A model generated the notes under the pieces. That model was not told the DNA's origin. It made no database searches and saw only the letters and a list, made by a program, of their open reading frames with translations. From Batkoa obscura (taxonomy: Eukaryota > Entomophthoromycota > Entomophthoromycetes > Entomophthorales > Batkoaceae), in NCBI GenBank assembly GCA_030770535.1, contig JASVEC010000001.1, forward strand, positions 930,001-994,000: a DNA stretch of 64,000 nucleotides, given 5' to 3'. Both the position numbers and the translations under genes were made by a program. Shown here piece after piece: positions 20,012 through 31,169 of the stretch (positions are counted from its first letter, which is position 1; each line of letters opens with the position of its first letter).

Positions 20012-20938
20012 TTAAATACCATAATTTTTTATACCTTGAATATTCAAAATCTGAAGAGCTTTAAAAAAAACTTTTGAATCAATAATACAATGATGAATTC
20101 CAAGGTTTAATATTGTGTCCAAATCTTTTTTAGAAAGTTCTATATCCTTAAAGTTAGTTTTAATAAAATCTTCATTCGTGGCTTTTGGAATTACAATTGT
20201 GCTGTGTTATTACTCCCAAGCTAAAATAACTTGAACTGTAGTTTTTCCTAGTCGATTTACAATATCACTAATCATTTTATCCTCACAAATTTTTGAGATA
20301 AACTCTGATCCAAGTAGTGGATAGGCAATTATGTGAATGTTTTCACTTTTACAAAGTTCAAGCAACTCATATTGAGGAAGATAAAGATGAAGTTCAACTT
20401 GGAGCGCAGCAGGTCTAACTTTAGCTTTTGATAATATTTGTTTGGTACTATCAATATCAAAATTTGATAATCCAATATTCTTAATTTTTCCACTTTTTAC
20501 TAATTTTTCAAACTTTCTCTATCTATTGTGAATAGTATACCCCTTCTCAATTTTAAGGGTGCCATCCGGATTTCTGGGTAAGAGGCCTTCGCCATCTGGT
20601 TGAGAATAAGGCCAATGAATAAGGTATAGATTCAAATAATTAAGTCAGAGGCCATTTAAACTTTTATTAAAAGATTTAGCAACACGACCACAATGATGAA
20701 AGGTATTCCAAAGCTTTGGAGTGATAAAAATTCCTTCTCGAGGCACATTTGTTTCTTTAATAACTTCCCCTATCTCTTTTTCATTTTGATAAATCCTGGT
20801 CATATCAATGTAGCGATATCCTAAATTCAAGGTAATTTTGACTGCTTTTGCTGCTTATTTTACTGGTCTATACGTTCTTAAACTGAGAAATGGCATTTTA
20901 GCTCCAGTATAAAGAGTTGCACTATAATTTGAGAGCAT
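20012..20938 (-). pseudogene. Aldo/keto reductase pseudogene (right arm)
   Basis: Mirror twin of 1844-2770 with the in-frame stops conserved and no frameshift. It differs by scattered substitutions (for example SFNKS in place of SSNKS). Because both twins carry the same lesions, the inactivating changes came before duplication or were spread by conversion. Confidence 0.9.
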
Positions 20939-21074
20939 CGTATCTAACGATAATGGATATAAGGTATAATTGGTTTATTGGTACTTTGAATTCAAAAACT
21001 AGACATCTAATATACTATCGAAATAAATCTTGTTTTTAACAATCTAAAGGCGGTTATTTGTAGCTCAAAGTCTA

Positions 21075-21175
21075 TGTGGGTGTTTTTTTTGGTTTCATTA
21101 TTTTTTCCATCTTTTAAGCGCTATTTGAGTGGAAAGATTGTTAGTAAAAGCCTTAAACAAAAAAATACATCCCCA
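21075..21175 (+). mobile_element. MITE family 1, copy 13
   Basis: 101 bp, flanked by TA at 21073-21074 and 21176-21177. It sits at the outer edge of detectable arm homology (left counterpart near 1,710 has no element). Confidence 0.95.
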
Positions 21176-21179
21176 TACC

Positions 21180-22210
21180 ATCCAGATAAAATCAACTTGA
21201 AGATGTGTATAAAATGTTTTACCTTACATAAGTCCAAATATAAGCAAGCTAACATTATCATTATCAATATTTGCTCTAAGTTATAATTTAATATATGTAC
21301 TTTACTATAATTAGCATTAAAAATTAAGCTTGCTTAAAGTACAATTATTTTATAGCTTGATATTAGTTTTATTAAGCTTGTTAATATTTATTAAAATGAT
21401 TATGATCTATAACAGAGTACTCGCATCATATACCACACCATTTTCTACTCGCTTTCTATTTTTTATATTCTTGAAGGCGAAAGCTCAAGTGTTTAATTTA
21501 TTCAAAAAAAGGCACTATAGAAAACGCTTTCCATTTTTTATTTTCTGGTTTTCCAAAGATTATGTTCTTTTTTTAACAAATGTTTTCCTTTAACTAATTT
21601 TATCTTTTTTAACTGAATAATCCACAAACCTTTGAGTCTTTATATTATTCAATGATATTTGTTTCCCAATTTGAATAAGCTAAACTTACCAGTTTTGTTT
21701 AATTAATTATACAAAATGAAAAACCGGCAAATAATTATAAGAGAAACGGAACTCAATCTTGAAGAAGCCAGAAAGCAGCAAAAAAGACAGAAAATGAGTA
21801 GAAAATACTCTACCATAATTAATTCAAAGACGAAGATTATTTTTTCTAGTTTTAGTTTATTGCAAAAGGTGTAACTTAAATATAAATACCATTAAAATGG
21901 CTGCTTTTTGCTTAATTTTTAATTGAGTATGTGGCTTCTAAAGATTATAGTTTAATTTGGTTTAAGTCATCCCCTCATATAATATATAATCAATGATAAA
22001 CTATCAAAATGATTTGAAGCCATATAATTCATCTTGAGCAATTTATATTTTTTACAGTCACTTTTAGCTTAAAATGATAAATTTTATTTTAAAATTAAGT
22101 TTTGACTTAAAATCTTAAAGAGCCAATTATAAATCTCAATTTCCAATAGAACTCAAAATTTATAGGAGATGAGATGTTAATGATGAATGGGCACTATAGT
22201 AGAAAAGGTA
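21180..22210. other. Outer right arm, diverged and gene-free
   Basis: About 21,990-22,200 matches the reverse complement of 640-1,020. The rest has no supported feature. Confidence 0.5.
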
Positions 22211-22215
22211 AAGTA

Positions 22216-22318
22216 TGTGGGAGTATTTTTTTTGGTTTCATCACTTTTTCCGTTTCTTAAGTGCTATTTGAATGGAAAAATTGTTAATAAAGTTCTTAAA
22301 CAGAAAAATACATCCCCA
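22216..22318 (+). mobile_element. MITE family 1, copy 14
   Basis: 103 bp, flanked by TA at 22214-22215 and 22319-22320. Same orientation on the plus strand as copy 1, so it is not the palindromic partner of that copy but an independent insertion. Confidence 0.92.
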
Positions 22319-22500
22319 TATATTTGACTTGAAGGAAAAGGATTATGCTTTTCTACTATAACTCTTTTCAAAAAGAATGAGTTTTTAATATTCACTTTTC
22401 AGTAAAAATAAATATTAGCATAAATCTTAACCAAAGATTCTATTTGTAAAAAGATTCTACTATTCTATATAGAAATAGATATGATTTTATAATAAAATGA

Positions 22501-22502
22501 TA
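22501..22502. other. Empty MITE target site (TA), partner of copies 3 and 11
   Basis: Upstream of A' the sequence AATGATATAAACATTTTAG is continuous. In B' the same place is split by the element between AATGATA and TATAAACACTTTAG. Confidence 0.9.
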
Positions 22503-22543
22503 TAAACATTTTAGTAAAATAAAAATAGCTTGTGATCAAATAG

Positions 22544-22550
22544 TATATAA
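22544..22550 (+). promoter_or_regulatory. TATA box of copy A'
   Basis: TATATAA in the upstream segment conserved with B and B', ~35 bp before the ATG. Confidence 0.5.
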
Positions 22551-22582
22551 GCAAACAATTTTTCACAAAAAAGAGTAAACCA

Positions 22583-23257
22583 ATGTCAACGCTACCACCA
22601 GTGTATAATCAAATAAGCCAAGAAGTCAAAAGGAAAAAAAAGCATGTGATTCATTATAATGAGAATGATCAATATTTGGTAGCCAAGGATGAAGGAACTA
22701 ATGAAATTAGATATAAATTCTATACTCAAAACAATGGTAATGAATATTACTTAAAAGATGTGAATAATGATAACTTGTTAAGTTTCACTAAAGGGGATAT
22801 TATGAGTAATGAGCCTAAATTAATTATCTGTAATTACAAAGAAAAAGAGAATAATAGTTACAACTCAATGGTAGTAATTATGAATAAAACAGTCAATTTA
22901 GTATTAACTGACCATGATAACAACCAATTTGAATACGTTTTAAATGATACAAAAGAAGGCGTTGAGATTGTAGCTTTAAACTCAACATCATCATCAAAAG
23001 ACAAAGCATTGGTTGAGTTTAATACTAAAATTATTAAATTAGATGTAAATAAAATTGCTAAAGTAAAGTTCAACTTTAATTTTATTCCACTTTTAGAGCA
23101 TCTATTTATGGGGCTATTATTTATGAGGGCCAATTCCATCATTAAACAGAAATTAAAGGATATGAAAAATAGTCTAATTGAATGTAGAATTAACATTCAA
23201 GCTACAAAAGGCAATCGTTTCTTATCTGGTGAGAGTCGAAATCTTGTAAATTTTTAA
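22583..23257 (+). CDS. Family gene copy A' with an exchanged C-terminus (224 aa)
   Basis: Residues 1-193 are almost identical to B' (N-terminus MSTLPPVYNQ). Homology stops abruptly at ~23,162, and the last ~31 residues (MKNSLIECRINIQATKGNRF...) are unrelated to the family tail with HLFDGSK. So this is a duplicate that ended inside the gene and picked up a new tail from the flanking DNA. The promoter segment is conserved. It may be expressed as a variant or be a truncated copy; function unknown. Confidence 0.65.
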   Translation: MSTLPPVYNQISQEVKRKKKHVIHYNENDQYLVAKDEGTNEIRYKFYTQNNGNEYYLKDVNNDNLLSFTKGDIMSNEPKLIICNYKEKENNSYNSMVVIMNKTVNLVLTDHDNNQFEYVLNDTKEGVEIVALNSTSSSKDKALVEFNTKIIKLDVNKIAKVKFNFNFIPLLEHLFMGLLFMRANSIIKQKLKDMKNSLIECRINIQATKGNRFLSGESRNLVNF

Positions 23258-23292
23258 ATACCAATAAACGTAAAGCTTTTTAATATATACTT

Positions 23293-23335
23293 GTTTTTAT
23301 ATTTTATTTTTATATTTTATTTTTATATTTTATTT
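23293..23335. repeat. 14-bp tandem repeat, ~3 units
   Basis: TTTTTATATTTTAT repeated about three times just downstream of copy A'. Confidence 0.8.
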
Positions 23336-23339
23336 AGTA

Positions 23340-24039
23340 TAAAATCCGTGCATTATATATTTAAAAAATATAAGAGTCTACGATATAAATAATAAAGATA
23401 TCTTATTAGCTATAAATGAGGGAAGTTGTAATAGAATTTGATTAGTTTAATATATGTTTCTTAATATCAAATCCTATCAAAACATCAATAGAATTAAGTC
23501 CTGAGACGCACTTGATTATATGATCAAAATCTTTAGTTCAATTGAGGCCAATTATATATTACAATGTCATTGAGGTTGAATTATTTTAAAAAATCAGAAT
23601 TACTTATGAAATATAGTAAACATGTTAGTAAAAGGATTAGACAATAACTACTACTAGTACTAATATTATCTTATTATATACTTTTTAATTAAAATTTATA
23701 CTATAAGTAACTATTCTTATCTATCATACCATAATACTTTGATTTGATTTTAGTAAAGATAAAGCGTATTTTTATATTGATAAATTATTAAACTTCATCC
23801 CTTATTCTTGATAAATCTTGTAAATTGAACTAGATACGTTATACGCCGATCTATATTGTTAACTAGTGATAATTAAGATTAATAACTTAATGTCGAATAT
23901 ATTTAAAGTAACAATTACAAATAGCTCACATATTAATTAATAAAAAGCGAACTAAATAAACTTAAGATTTATAAAATAACAAAACAAAGGTAAATAGGTA
24001 TATAGGTACAAGACAATTCTTTAAACCAGTCATTAGAAG
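23340..24039. other. Gene-free AT-rich spacer
   Basis: No supported feature; separates the palindrome domain from the secreted-protein genes. Confidence 0.5.
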
Positions 24040-24564
24040 ATGAATGAATTTTTATTAAAAGTCATCACTTTAGCTTATACTACTATTATTTCTTCCCTTC
24101 CAGCATTAAGCAACACTCACTTAACCAAATAATACTTTAATTATTTCTCACCTTACTATGAATATAATACTAGTTATAATAACTTTAATACCGGATTCAA
24201 TAGCTTTAACAATGGATTTAATGGCTTCAATAACTTCAATGACGGTTATAATGGATTGAATTCTTTTTCTCCACGTTTTAATTTTTTTAGCTTCCCAATT
24301 GCAGTCAACAACAATACTATAAACACTAATGCCAACAACTTTAATGCATATGAATTTAATCATAAAAATAAGTTGCCATATTTGATGATAATATACAGGG
24401 ATGTATTTTTATGTTTAAGAATTTTACCAACAATCTTTCCACTCAAATAGCGCTTAAAAAATGGAAAAAGTAATGAAATCAAAAAAAACATCCTCATACA
24501 TAGTAAAGCTTTTAATAATAATATCAATAATATCAATAGTTGTAATAATGCAACTATTATCTAA
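24040..24564 (+). pseudogene. Small secreted Asn/Phe-rich protein, decayed copy 2, split by a MITE
   Basis: Starts ATG 24,040 with a good leader (MNEFLLKVITLAYTTIISSL). One in-frame TAA follows at ~24,130 (after HLTK), then YFNYFSPYYEYN, NTGFNSFNNGFNGFNNFNDG, then INTNANNFNAYEFNHKNK. A MITE interrupts it at 24,396. After the element the frame resumes with NNNINNINSCNNATII and ends at TAA 24,562. Paralogue of 14,898-15,224. The stop could be a CAA-to-TAA change. A former secreted, low-complexity surface protein. Confidence 0.6.
24396..24496 (-). mobile_element. MITE family 1, copy 15, inside a decayed gene
   Basis: 101 bp, flanked by TA at 24394-24395 and 24497-24498. Left terminus slightly worn (CAGGGATGT). 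It interrupts the Asn-rich secreted-protein gene. Confidence 0.92.
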
Positions 24565-24703
24565 GTTTATGGTAATATTTAGAATAAATACTGTATAACT
24601 TTATTTAATTATTTTCATGATGTATACCTCTTTTAATATATTTATAAGTACCCGAGTATTATAAACACTTTACTCTATTCGAATTATAATTAGTAAATGT
24701 TTT

Positions 24704-24740
24704 ATTTAGTTTTAGTTTTAGTTTTAGTTTTAGTTTTTTT
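24704..24740. repeat. Hexanucleotide repeat (TTTTAG)n
   Basis: Five to six units of TTTAGT. Telomere-like in look only; short and internal. Confidence 0.75.
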
Positions 24741-25352
24741 AATCAGCCCAATACTAAATCAATTTATAAATAATCGTAACAACCAAGGTAACTAATAACT
24801 TTATTTATAAAGTATTTCATATTCATATAAAAATTAATTGCTATAGTTTCTAGTCAACTTTTAGCTCAGTGATGATTTTAATTTTATTATAATACATTGA
24901 TGTTGTAGTAATTTAATAACAATAAGTCTATAGAACTAATATTTTTAAACACTATTCTTAGTATTAGTTTATAATGCTACCAAAGGAATACTTGTTTATT
25001 ATTTATAGATTATTACATTTAAAAAAGATAAAAAACTCAATCAAAAGCAAGTTTTGATCATTGAATTAAATTTTATCACTCTTATCATTATATTTTCATT
25101 GTCAATATCTCGATCTACATTAACATTTTAATATTTTACTTGATTGTACCTTTAATTATAAATTACTACATCTAATTGAATAATATTAAATAAAGTAATA
25201 AAGATAGAAATAAAGCCAGAATATTATAAACAAATTGAATAAAATATTAATCAAACTATAAAACATAAACTTTATTCTTCTTCATAATAAAACTTAGAGC
25301 TTAACTTAATGTCTTGATCATCTAGATAATCTCCAAGGCTCCAACCAATTAT

Positions 25353-26403
25353 TTAATGACGACGATAATTATAATCATACTCGTAATCACCATATTCATT
25401 ACCATCTTCATACTCACCATAAGGGTCTTCATAAGTAAGCGTAGACTCTTTAGGCTTGGTTGAAGTTGTAGAGGCTACTGGTTTAGTTGAAGTGGAAGTA
25501 GACATTGGGTATAGGTAGAAGCACTTGATGATGGTGTAAAGGTAGGTACTATTCGAGAAGTTGATTTAGGACTAGAAACTGATACTGAATTTTTATTTAC
25601 ATTAGTAGTAGAACTGGTGGAAGTAAACACTGCAACGGTTGAGCTTAAATCTTGACTTGTGCTATTATTAGTAAAGCTTTCAACTGGGGTACTATTACTA
25701 GTTTCTACTGGCGGAGTTGAACTCGATCCTTGGTTTTGAGTAGATGAACTTGAATTTTCGACTGGAGTACTAATATTAGTTTCCACAGATAGAGTTGAGC
25801 TAGATCCACTAACTAGGTTGCTACTAGTAAAAGCTTCTACTGGAGTAGATGAGCTTGAAACTTTGTAAACTTGAGTACTGTTAGTACTTTCTACTGGTAA
25901 AGTTGAGCTAGACCCTCCAGCTGGGGTGCTACTAGTAGTCTCTACTGGCGAAATTGAACTTGATCCCACGCCTGGAGTACTGTTATTACTTCCTACTGGC
26001 ATAGTTGAGCTTGATCCTTGGTTTGAAGTATTATTAGTAGAAGACTCTACTGGGGTACTATCAGTAGTTATCTCTACATGTGGAGTTGAACTTGACCCTT
26101 GGTTTGGGGTACCATTAGTAGTAGTTCCTATTGGTGGAGCTGAGCTGGGTTCCCCAACTGGAGTACTGTTAGTAGCAGTACAGAATGGTATAGATTCAGT
26201 TACTGTTCCATCGGCACCTGAGAAACTAATGTATGTTTCAGATCCCGATGCAGCAATAGCATCTGCCTTGGTAACAATGCTTATAACTGTTTGGATTTGC
26301 GTTTATACTCTAGTTATTGTTTTACTTTTGCTGGACACCTGTCATAATAAGCAGCAGGAACTGAGTAGGCCAAAATAAGAGCAATTATCACGTTATATTT
26401 CAT
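25353..26403 (-). CDS. Secreted Ser/Thr-rich mucin-like protein, probably three exons (~314 aa)
   Basis: Starts ATG 26,403 with a signal peptide (MKYNVIIALILAYSVPAA). A 59-nt intron (26,338-26,280) is inferred because the leader frame otherwise stops at once. Exon 2 (26,279-25,525) encodes SIVTKADAIAASGSETYISF and then ~15 degenerate repeats of the type (S)STPVE(S/T)xxxxTPxxGSS. A second intron (25,524-25,478, 47 nt) or a frameshift is needed to join the last part, which ends in an acidic Tyr-rich tail (EDPYGEYEDGNEYGDYEYDY) and stops at 25,353. No GPI signal or membrane anchor. Likely a heavily O-glycosylated wall or surface protein. Its GC content is higher than the surroundings because of Ser/Thr/Pro codons. 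Confidence 0.65.
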
Positions 26404-27720
26404 TATAGTATATTAAAGTTAACTTAATTTTAATGGTATATTAATCAATGACAAACGTGATGTTTTTTACTATTTAATTTTGGTTTTTTTCTTATTATAT
26501 ATGCTTTATAACTACAACTCTGCTAAGTCTTTTTTTCAAGAATCAACTAATTTAAGTTCAACATATCATTGTTTTGGGGTATTTTAATTTAATATGACTT
26601 GTGAATTGAACTAGCTGTTTTTACAAATAATTATAACACTTAAATATTATGCTTCTATTTATCACTACCAAAAAACAGCCTAATTGAATGGATTAATTTG
26701 TTCTATATTGGGCAATTTAAGTTCGGATTTAAATAGATTGAGTAATTAATACTACATTGACTTTATAAAATTAATCTTAAATATACTACACATGTTATAT
26801 GTTAATTTGACTCAATCAAATACCACGACTTGCATCATATTTTAAACAATAGAATAAGACCCTCTGCCTTGGTTTCCAAATATTAGGACAATGATATTTT
26901 TGCATATTACAGATATATTACCATTTCAAAGGATTGAGTATGTTGTCATATTCCTTTAATCAAAACTCGAACATTGATTAAATATAATAAACATAAAATA
27001 AATAGTAACAAATAAATAATATGTTTTATTAGTTACAATAACCCCATTCATTTCAAAAATATTTAATGTTCTACAATTTTCTAATAAATAGAGACCGCCT
27101 TAGCTCTTATGAATTATACTTTATTAGTATTGTCCTTTGTTTACAGATTTATTCGATTAGAAGAAAATTCTGAAATAATTTTAATACAATATAACATTGC
27201 GAATTGCACCATTTACACTACTTGATTAAGTATTATATTATTGATAGACTTTATTTCTATGAAACAACTATTAAAATTCATGTAAGTGGTTACCAGTTTG
27301 AAAAGTAATGTTTTAATTAAAATAAGCCTTTTTTATAACCAAACGACTTTTAACAAACTTTTATAAAACTAAACCTAATATTAAGTTCCAGAATAGAGCT
27401 TTGCCCTAAAAATAGCTATTGAAAATACAACCAAAAAGTAAAAAATCGCCTTAATGATACAAATTTAGTTATATTGTATATATTCCATTATTGTTATTAT
27501 CTATTTTTAATCCATTCCTCAATCTTTTAAGAATTATTACCTGACTTGACCATTTATTTATAGAATAAATCTACCGAACTATAGCTCACAAGCAGTGTAT
27601 ACTAGAAACATATCTATCGAGCCAAGGATTAGTAATATTATTGCTTTTATTTAACGTTTAAGTAATAGTATATACGAGTGCTTTTCTATTAAATTTTCAA
27701 ATACAAATTAAAAATCAATA
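26404..27720. other. Gene-free spacer
   Basis: No supported gene or repeat. Confidence 0.5.
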
Positions 27721-27812
27721 TGAGGATGTTTTTTTTAGTTTCATCACTTTTTAAGCGCTATTTAAGCGGAAAGATTATTAGTAAAATTCTTAAACAAAAA
27801 AATACATCCTCA
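27721..27812 (+). mobile_element. MITE family 1, copy 16
   Basis: 92 bp with a short internal deletion (TTTTTCCA block missing). TA on the left (27719-27720); right flank CT, so the duplication has decayed. Confidence 0.88.
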
Positions 27813-28965
27813 CTTACTAAAAAGTACCTACTATTAAATACTACAGCTTTTAATTAAATGTTAAATTTTTAAACTTCCTACAAAGGTAACAGTGATGTTT
27901 TTTTATTCATATATCATAGGTGGAAACTTTATAAATATGTTATTTTTTACATAAAGAACATTAATATTTAGCTAGTACTTTCGAGTTGATTTTATGCTTA
28001 GCATTTAGACTAAATTATAAAAAACTGTTCTTATTATTTTATATCGCTGTGGATAAAATAGTTCATTTTGAAAAATATGTTAGTATTCGAATATAAATTT
28101 TAAGTTTGAATATTAAATATAATGTATCATGTAATTTTTTTATTTCTGTTTAACTTTATTAAATTTAACTTTATTGATAAAATTTTAGTGAAATTTTGAA
28201 TCTTTTATCAGGTATAGCTAATAAATAAATAAAATTCTGAAAGTCATAGTATATTCTTTTTATAGAACATTTTGTATTACTAAATTTTTAATTACTTAAT
28301 AACCTTTTGTTTACTTTTATAAACTTTTTAAATTCAATTTTCTTATAAACTTAAAATTAAAGATTTATCATTGTTACTTTTTTTTTAAATGATATTTTTG
28401 GCTTCAGTAATAATGACTATAATACTTCGTATTATTTTAAATAAAGTTGGCTATAAACCTTTTTTATAATAAAGCCGTAACTTTTATAGTGATCATCGTA
28501 TTTGTTTATTTTACTAAAGTTAAAATGCATTAAGAAGTGTTATTTTCCATTATATAACTCAATGTGATGGCCTAAATTCAATAAGTAATTATTTATTTTT
28601 ATTTATTCATGATAAATATATTTTTATAATGCTAATATGTTAAGTTATTTCTCATAGTGTTTACTTTTGCTTTAAAAGTTATTTGAAACATCATTAAGTA
28701 AAATAAAATATAAATCGTATTATAGACTGAAAATTGGTGATATTGGAGTTTAGTAAACTTGGTATAATTAGAAAATCAGATCTTTAGATGATCCAAAATA
28801 GGAAATAAATATTTAATGAGAAATGATATTAATTATTCTTGAATATAAAGTCAGAAATATGACTTTATTGGTCTGGGACGTATTTTAAAAAAAATAACCA
28901 TAAAACTAGTCTAATACAAAAATAACAAGTTTGCTGATTATCTTTTCTTTTACTTCTTAACTATC
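27813..28965. other. AT-rich spacer upstream of the GPCR gene
   Basis: No supported gene. The GPCR promoter must lie here; no clear TATA box was picked. Confidence 0.45.
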
Positions 28966-29898
28966 ATGAGAGAACTAGTCATACCTCCTGCTTATAACCC
29001 AACCACTTCACTAGCCGCAATAGCCGTAATATTTAGTGTTAGTCTTTTATCCTTTTTTACCAACTGTATTGTATTGTATTTGGCTTATAGATTAAAAGAT
29101 AGATTACACAACTTAAGTTACCAAATCACTTTAGCACTAACATTAACGGATTTATCATCCTCGATATCCGTATTCTTTATGTTTATTTTCCATATGATAT
29201 TTGGGTATGAGTATGTTTTTAATAGTTCATTTTATTGTCCAGTTTTCGGTGCTGTGATGGGGGTAGCCGCAGGGATATCTGGAGTGCTTATTGCATCCTT
29301 AGCCTTTGAAAGGTATATGCTTGTTTGTCATGGTAGGCAACTTCCATCTATCATTTCATGGATTATATTCTCTACCTTCTTTTTAGTATTAATTTCTAGC
29401 TCTATGATAAGCTCTATTTATAATGATTTTATTCCTGACCCAACTTACTCATACTGTTTTCCAATGAATTCTATATCTGCAGATATTGAAAATATAGTTA
29501 TTAGAATCGCTTTTATTGGGTCTTTATTAGTATTAACATATTGCTATATCGCTATTTTTATCAGATGCTATAAATGGACTATTGCTAAACATAGCGATGA
29601 CAGCAAATCTCATGAAGAAGCTAGGATGGGTAAATCAATTGCATTACAAGCATTATTATTTTTGATTGTATACTACTTGTGCTTTATTCCAAAGCTTCTG
29701 GTTTACTTCTTTAAACTTGCATTGGGTAAAGAGCATCCAATTGTTCTGGATATTTTAGCACCAGCTGGTATTGCATTTGCTTTTGTTTTAAACCCTGCTA
29801 TGGTAATATTTTTGAATAGACATTTTAGAAAAGAGATTGGTATCGTTACTAACACCTTGGCTGGACGAAAGAAATTAGAAAACTTTGACCTTCTATAA
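28966..29898 (+). CDS. Rhodopsin-like (class A) G-protein-coupled receptor, 310 aa
   Basis: Seven hydrophobic segments. Class A landmarks can be seen: TNCIVL in TM1 (Asn33), LALTLTDLSSS in TM2 (Asp62, the 2.50 position), Cys91 before TM3 paired with Cys164 in loop 2 (YSYCFP), ERY at 115-117 at the end of TM3, CFIP in TM6 (variant of CWxP) and NPAMVIF in TM7 (variant of NPxxY). Single exon, starting at ATG 28,966 after TACTTCTTAACTATC. The third loop and short tail are basic. It would sit in the plasma membrane and signal through a heterotrimeric G protein; the ligand cannot be inferred. Animal-type class A receptors are rare in fungi but known from some early-diverging lineages. No retinal-binding Lys in TM7 was recognised, so an opsin role is unlikely. 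Confidence 0.88.
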   Translation: MRELVIPPAYNPTTSLAAIAVIFSVSLLSFFTNCIVLYLAYRLKDRLHNLSYQITLALTLTDLSSSISVFFMFIFHMIFGYEYVFNSSFYCPVFGAVMGVAAGISGVLIASLAFERYMLVCHGRQLPSIISWIIFSTFFLVLISSSMISSIYNDFIPDPTYSYCFPMNSISADIENIVIRIAFIGSLLVLTYCYIAIFIRCYKWTIAKHSDDSKSHEEARMGKSIALQALLFLIVYYLCFIPKLLVYFFKLALGKEHPIVLDILAPAGIAFAFVLNPAMVIFLNRHFRKEIGIVTNTLAGRKKLENFDLL

Positions 29899-29899
29899 G

Positions 29900-30505
29900 G
29901 GCTCCTTTCCTTTACGGAAAATTAGTAAATTCAATTTATTCTTAAGTTTAATACATGGTTTATTCTTTGTTATTTCAGAAAAATTTGTTATCTGTAACCC
30001 TTATTAATGAGTATTTCACAAATGCTATCAAATGGGTATTTAATTATTTAAATAGATTTTAAGGTTTCTATAAATATACACTAACTGTTATTATCTAATG
30101 CTTCTTGCACCATAAAATTTTTAATACATTAAATCATGTAAACGTCAAATGATTCTTCTCTCAACACCCTACTACAAAAATTGTGGTAGTAAAGATTGAT
30201 TGAATAAAAATAAAACAAAAATAATTACTTTAAGTTTCAATAGCGACATCTAAACACATTTCAAGAAGACTCGATATAAGAGTATGCCATAAATACTGCC
30301 CTTAACTGCATCATTCTATATGATCTATTTAGAAAAAATATTTCATACAATACAAATTATGTAAAGAATTAAAGTTCTGAAGCAAAATAGGCTATTAGGA
30401 ACATTTGGCCACATTTTTTTGGAGTGGGCATAAAAATGCTACCTAAAATAGTAACGTTACATAAAACGATAGGTGGTAAATAGTTTTTACAAAATTGTTA
30501 CAATA
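29900..30505. other. Spacer downstream of the GPCR gene
   Basis: 3' flank; no further feature seen. Confidence 0.45.
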
Positions 30506-30605
30506 TGAGGATGTATTTTTTGTTTAAGAATTTTACTAACAATTTTTCCACTCAAATAGCGCTCAAAAATGGAAAAAGCGACGAAACCAAAAAAAAACAT
30601 CCTCA
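30506..30605 (-). mobile_element. MITE family 1, copy 17
   Basis: 100 bp, flanked by TA at 30504-30505 and 30606-30607. Termini TGAGGATGT and ACATCCTCA are a perfect inverted pair; one of the best preserved copies. Confidence 0.96.
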
Positions 30606-30879
30606 TATAATGAACATAAAAACAAACACACTTATTAAGCCAATGTAATATTTTCTTTAATTTGTTTAAAACTCATTATTAAGATCCTTGCTATGAATTA
30701 GATTTTATTTTCAATTGTGTTTGTTATTTCCTAATTTTTTGAAAGCAAAAGAAATTCAAGCGTTTATTAAATATCAGTAAATAAAAGTAGAGCAAATGGT
30801 CTCTGTATGGCAGTACATTTAGTCTAGAAGATCCAAAAAAACCTCAAATGAGTTATTTATTTTTGACCTTTTTTGTAAA

Positions 30880-31165
30880 CTTTAACATGGAGGATATTAC
30901 AATAGAGTCATTCAAGTATTTTTGTAAAGCTGTTTCCAACCAACCATAGATAAAATTTCTTGAGGAGAAAAAAGCGTTATAATTATATCAATAAACAATT
31001 CAAATCCCAGAGGCACTGGAGAAAGACCAAATGTTTATTAGCTATTTCGTGAATCACTTATAGCATCTTTATACAGAAAGTACCCCATTTGCTGATGATG
31101 CAATTGAATAACTTAATAAATGGCTTAAATAGCAGCCTCGACAGCTACCAACCAAATTATAATAA
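30880..31165 (+). pseudogene. Possible coding relic, unidentified
   Basis: One frame reads NMEDITIESFKYFCKAVSNQP, a stop, IKFLEEKKAL, then EALEKDQMFISYFVNHL, a stop, and YTESTPFADDAIE followed by NKWLK. The amino-acid composition is coding-like but there are about five stops. No family recognised. Confidence 0.3.
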
Positions 31166-31169
31166 AATC

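Larger units (their letters stand above)
16954..20971. repeat. Right core arm of the palindrome
   Basis: Inverted copy of 1811-5925 (paired coordinates sum to 22,782). Same gene content: decayed segment, MITE, family gene B', MITE, aldo/keto reductase pseudogene. It lacks the MITE found at 5781-5875. 16,960-17,650 and 18,060-18,600 hold no other feature I can support. Confidence 0.9.

Noticed and set aside
21074-21286. Small plus-strand frame starting in a MITE (MWVFFLVSLFF...)
   Set aside because: Almost entirely MITE sequence with no conserved continuation, unlike C' at 16,322. The frames at 16,233-16,475 and 43,733-43,957 are rejected for the same reason.
21330-21593. Hydrophobic 87-codon frame
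   Set aside because: Begins at TTG, AT-driven Phe/Leu/Ile composition, no similarity to anything in the window.
24704-24740. Telomere-like TTTTAG repeat
   Set aside because: Five to six units only, internal, with genes on both sides.
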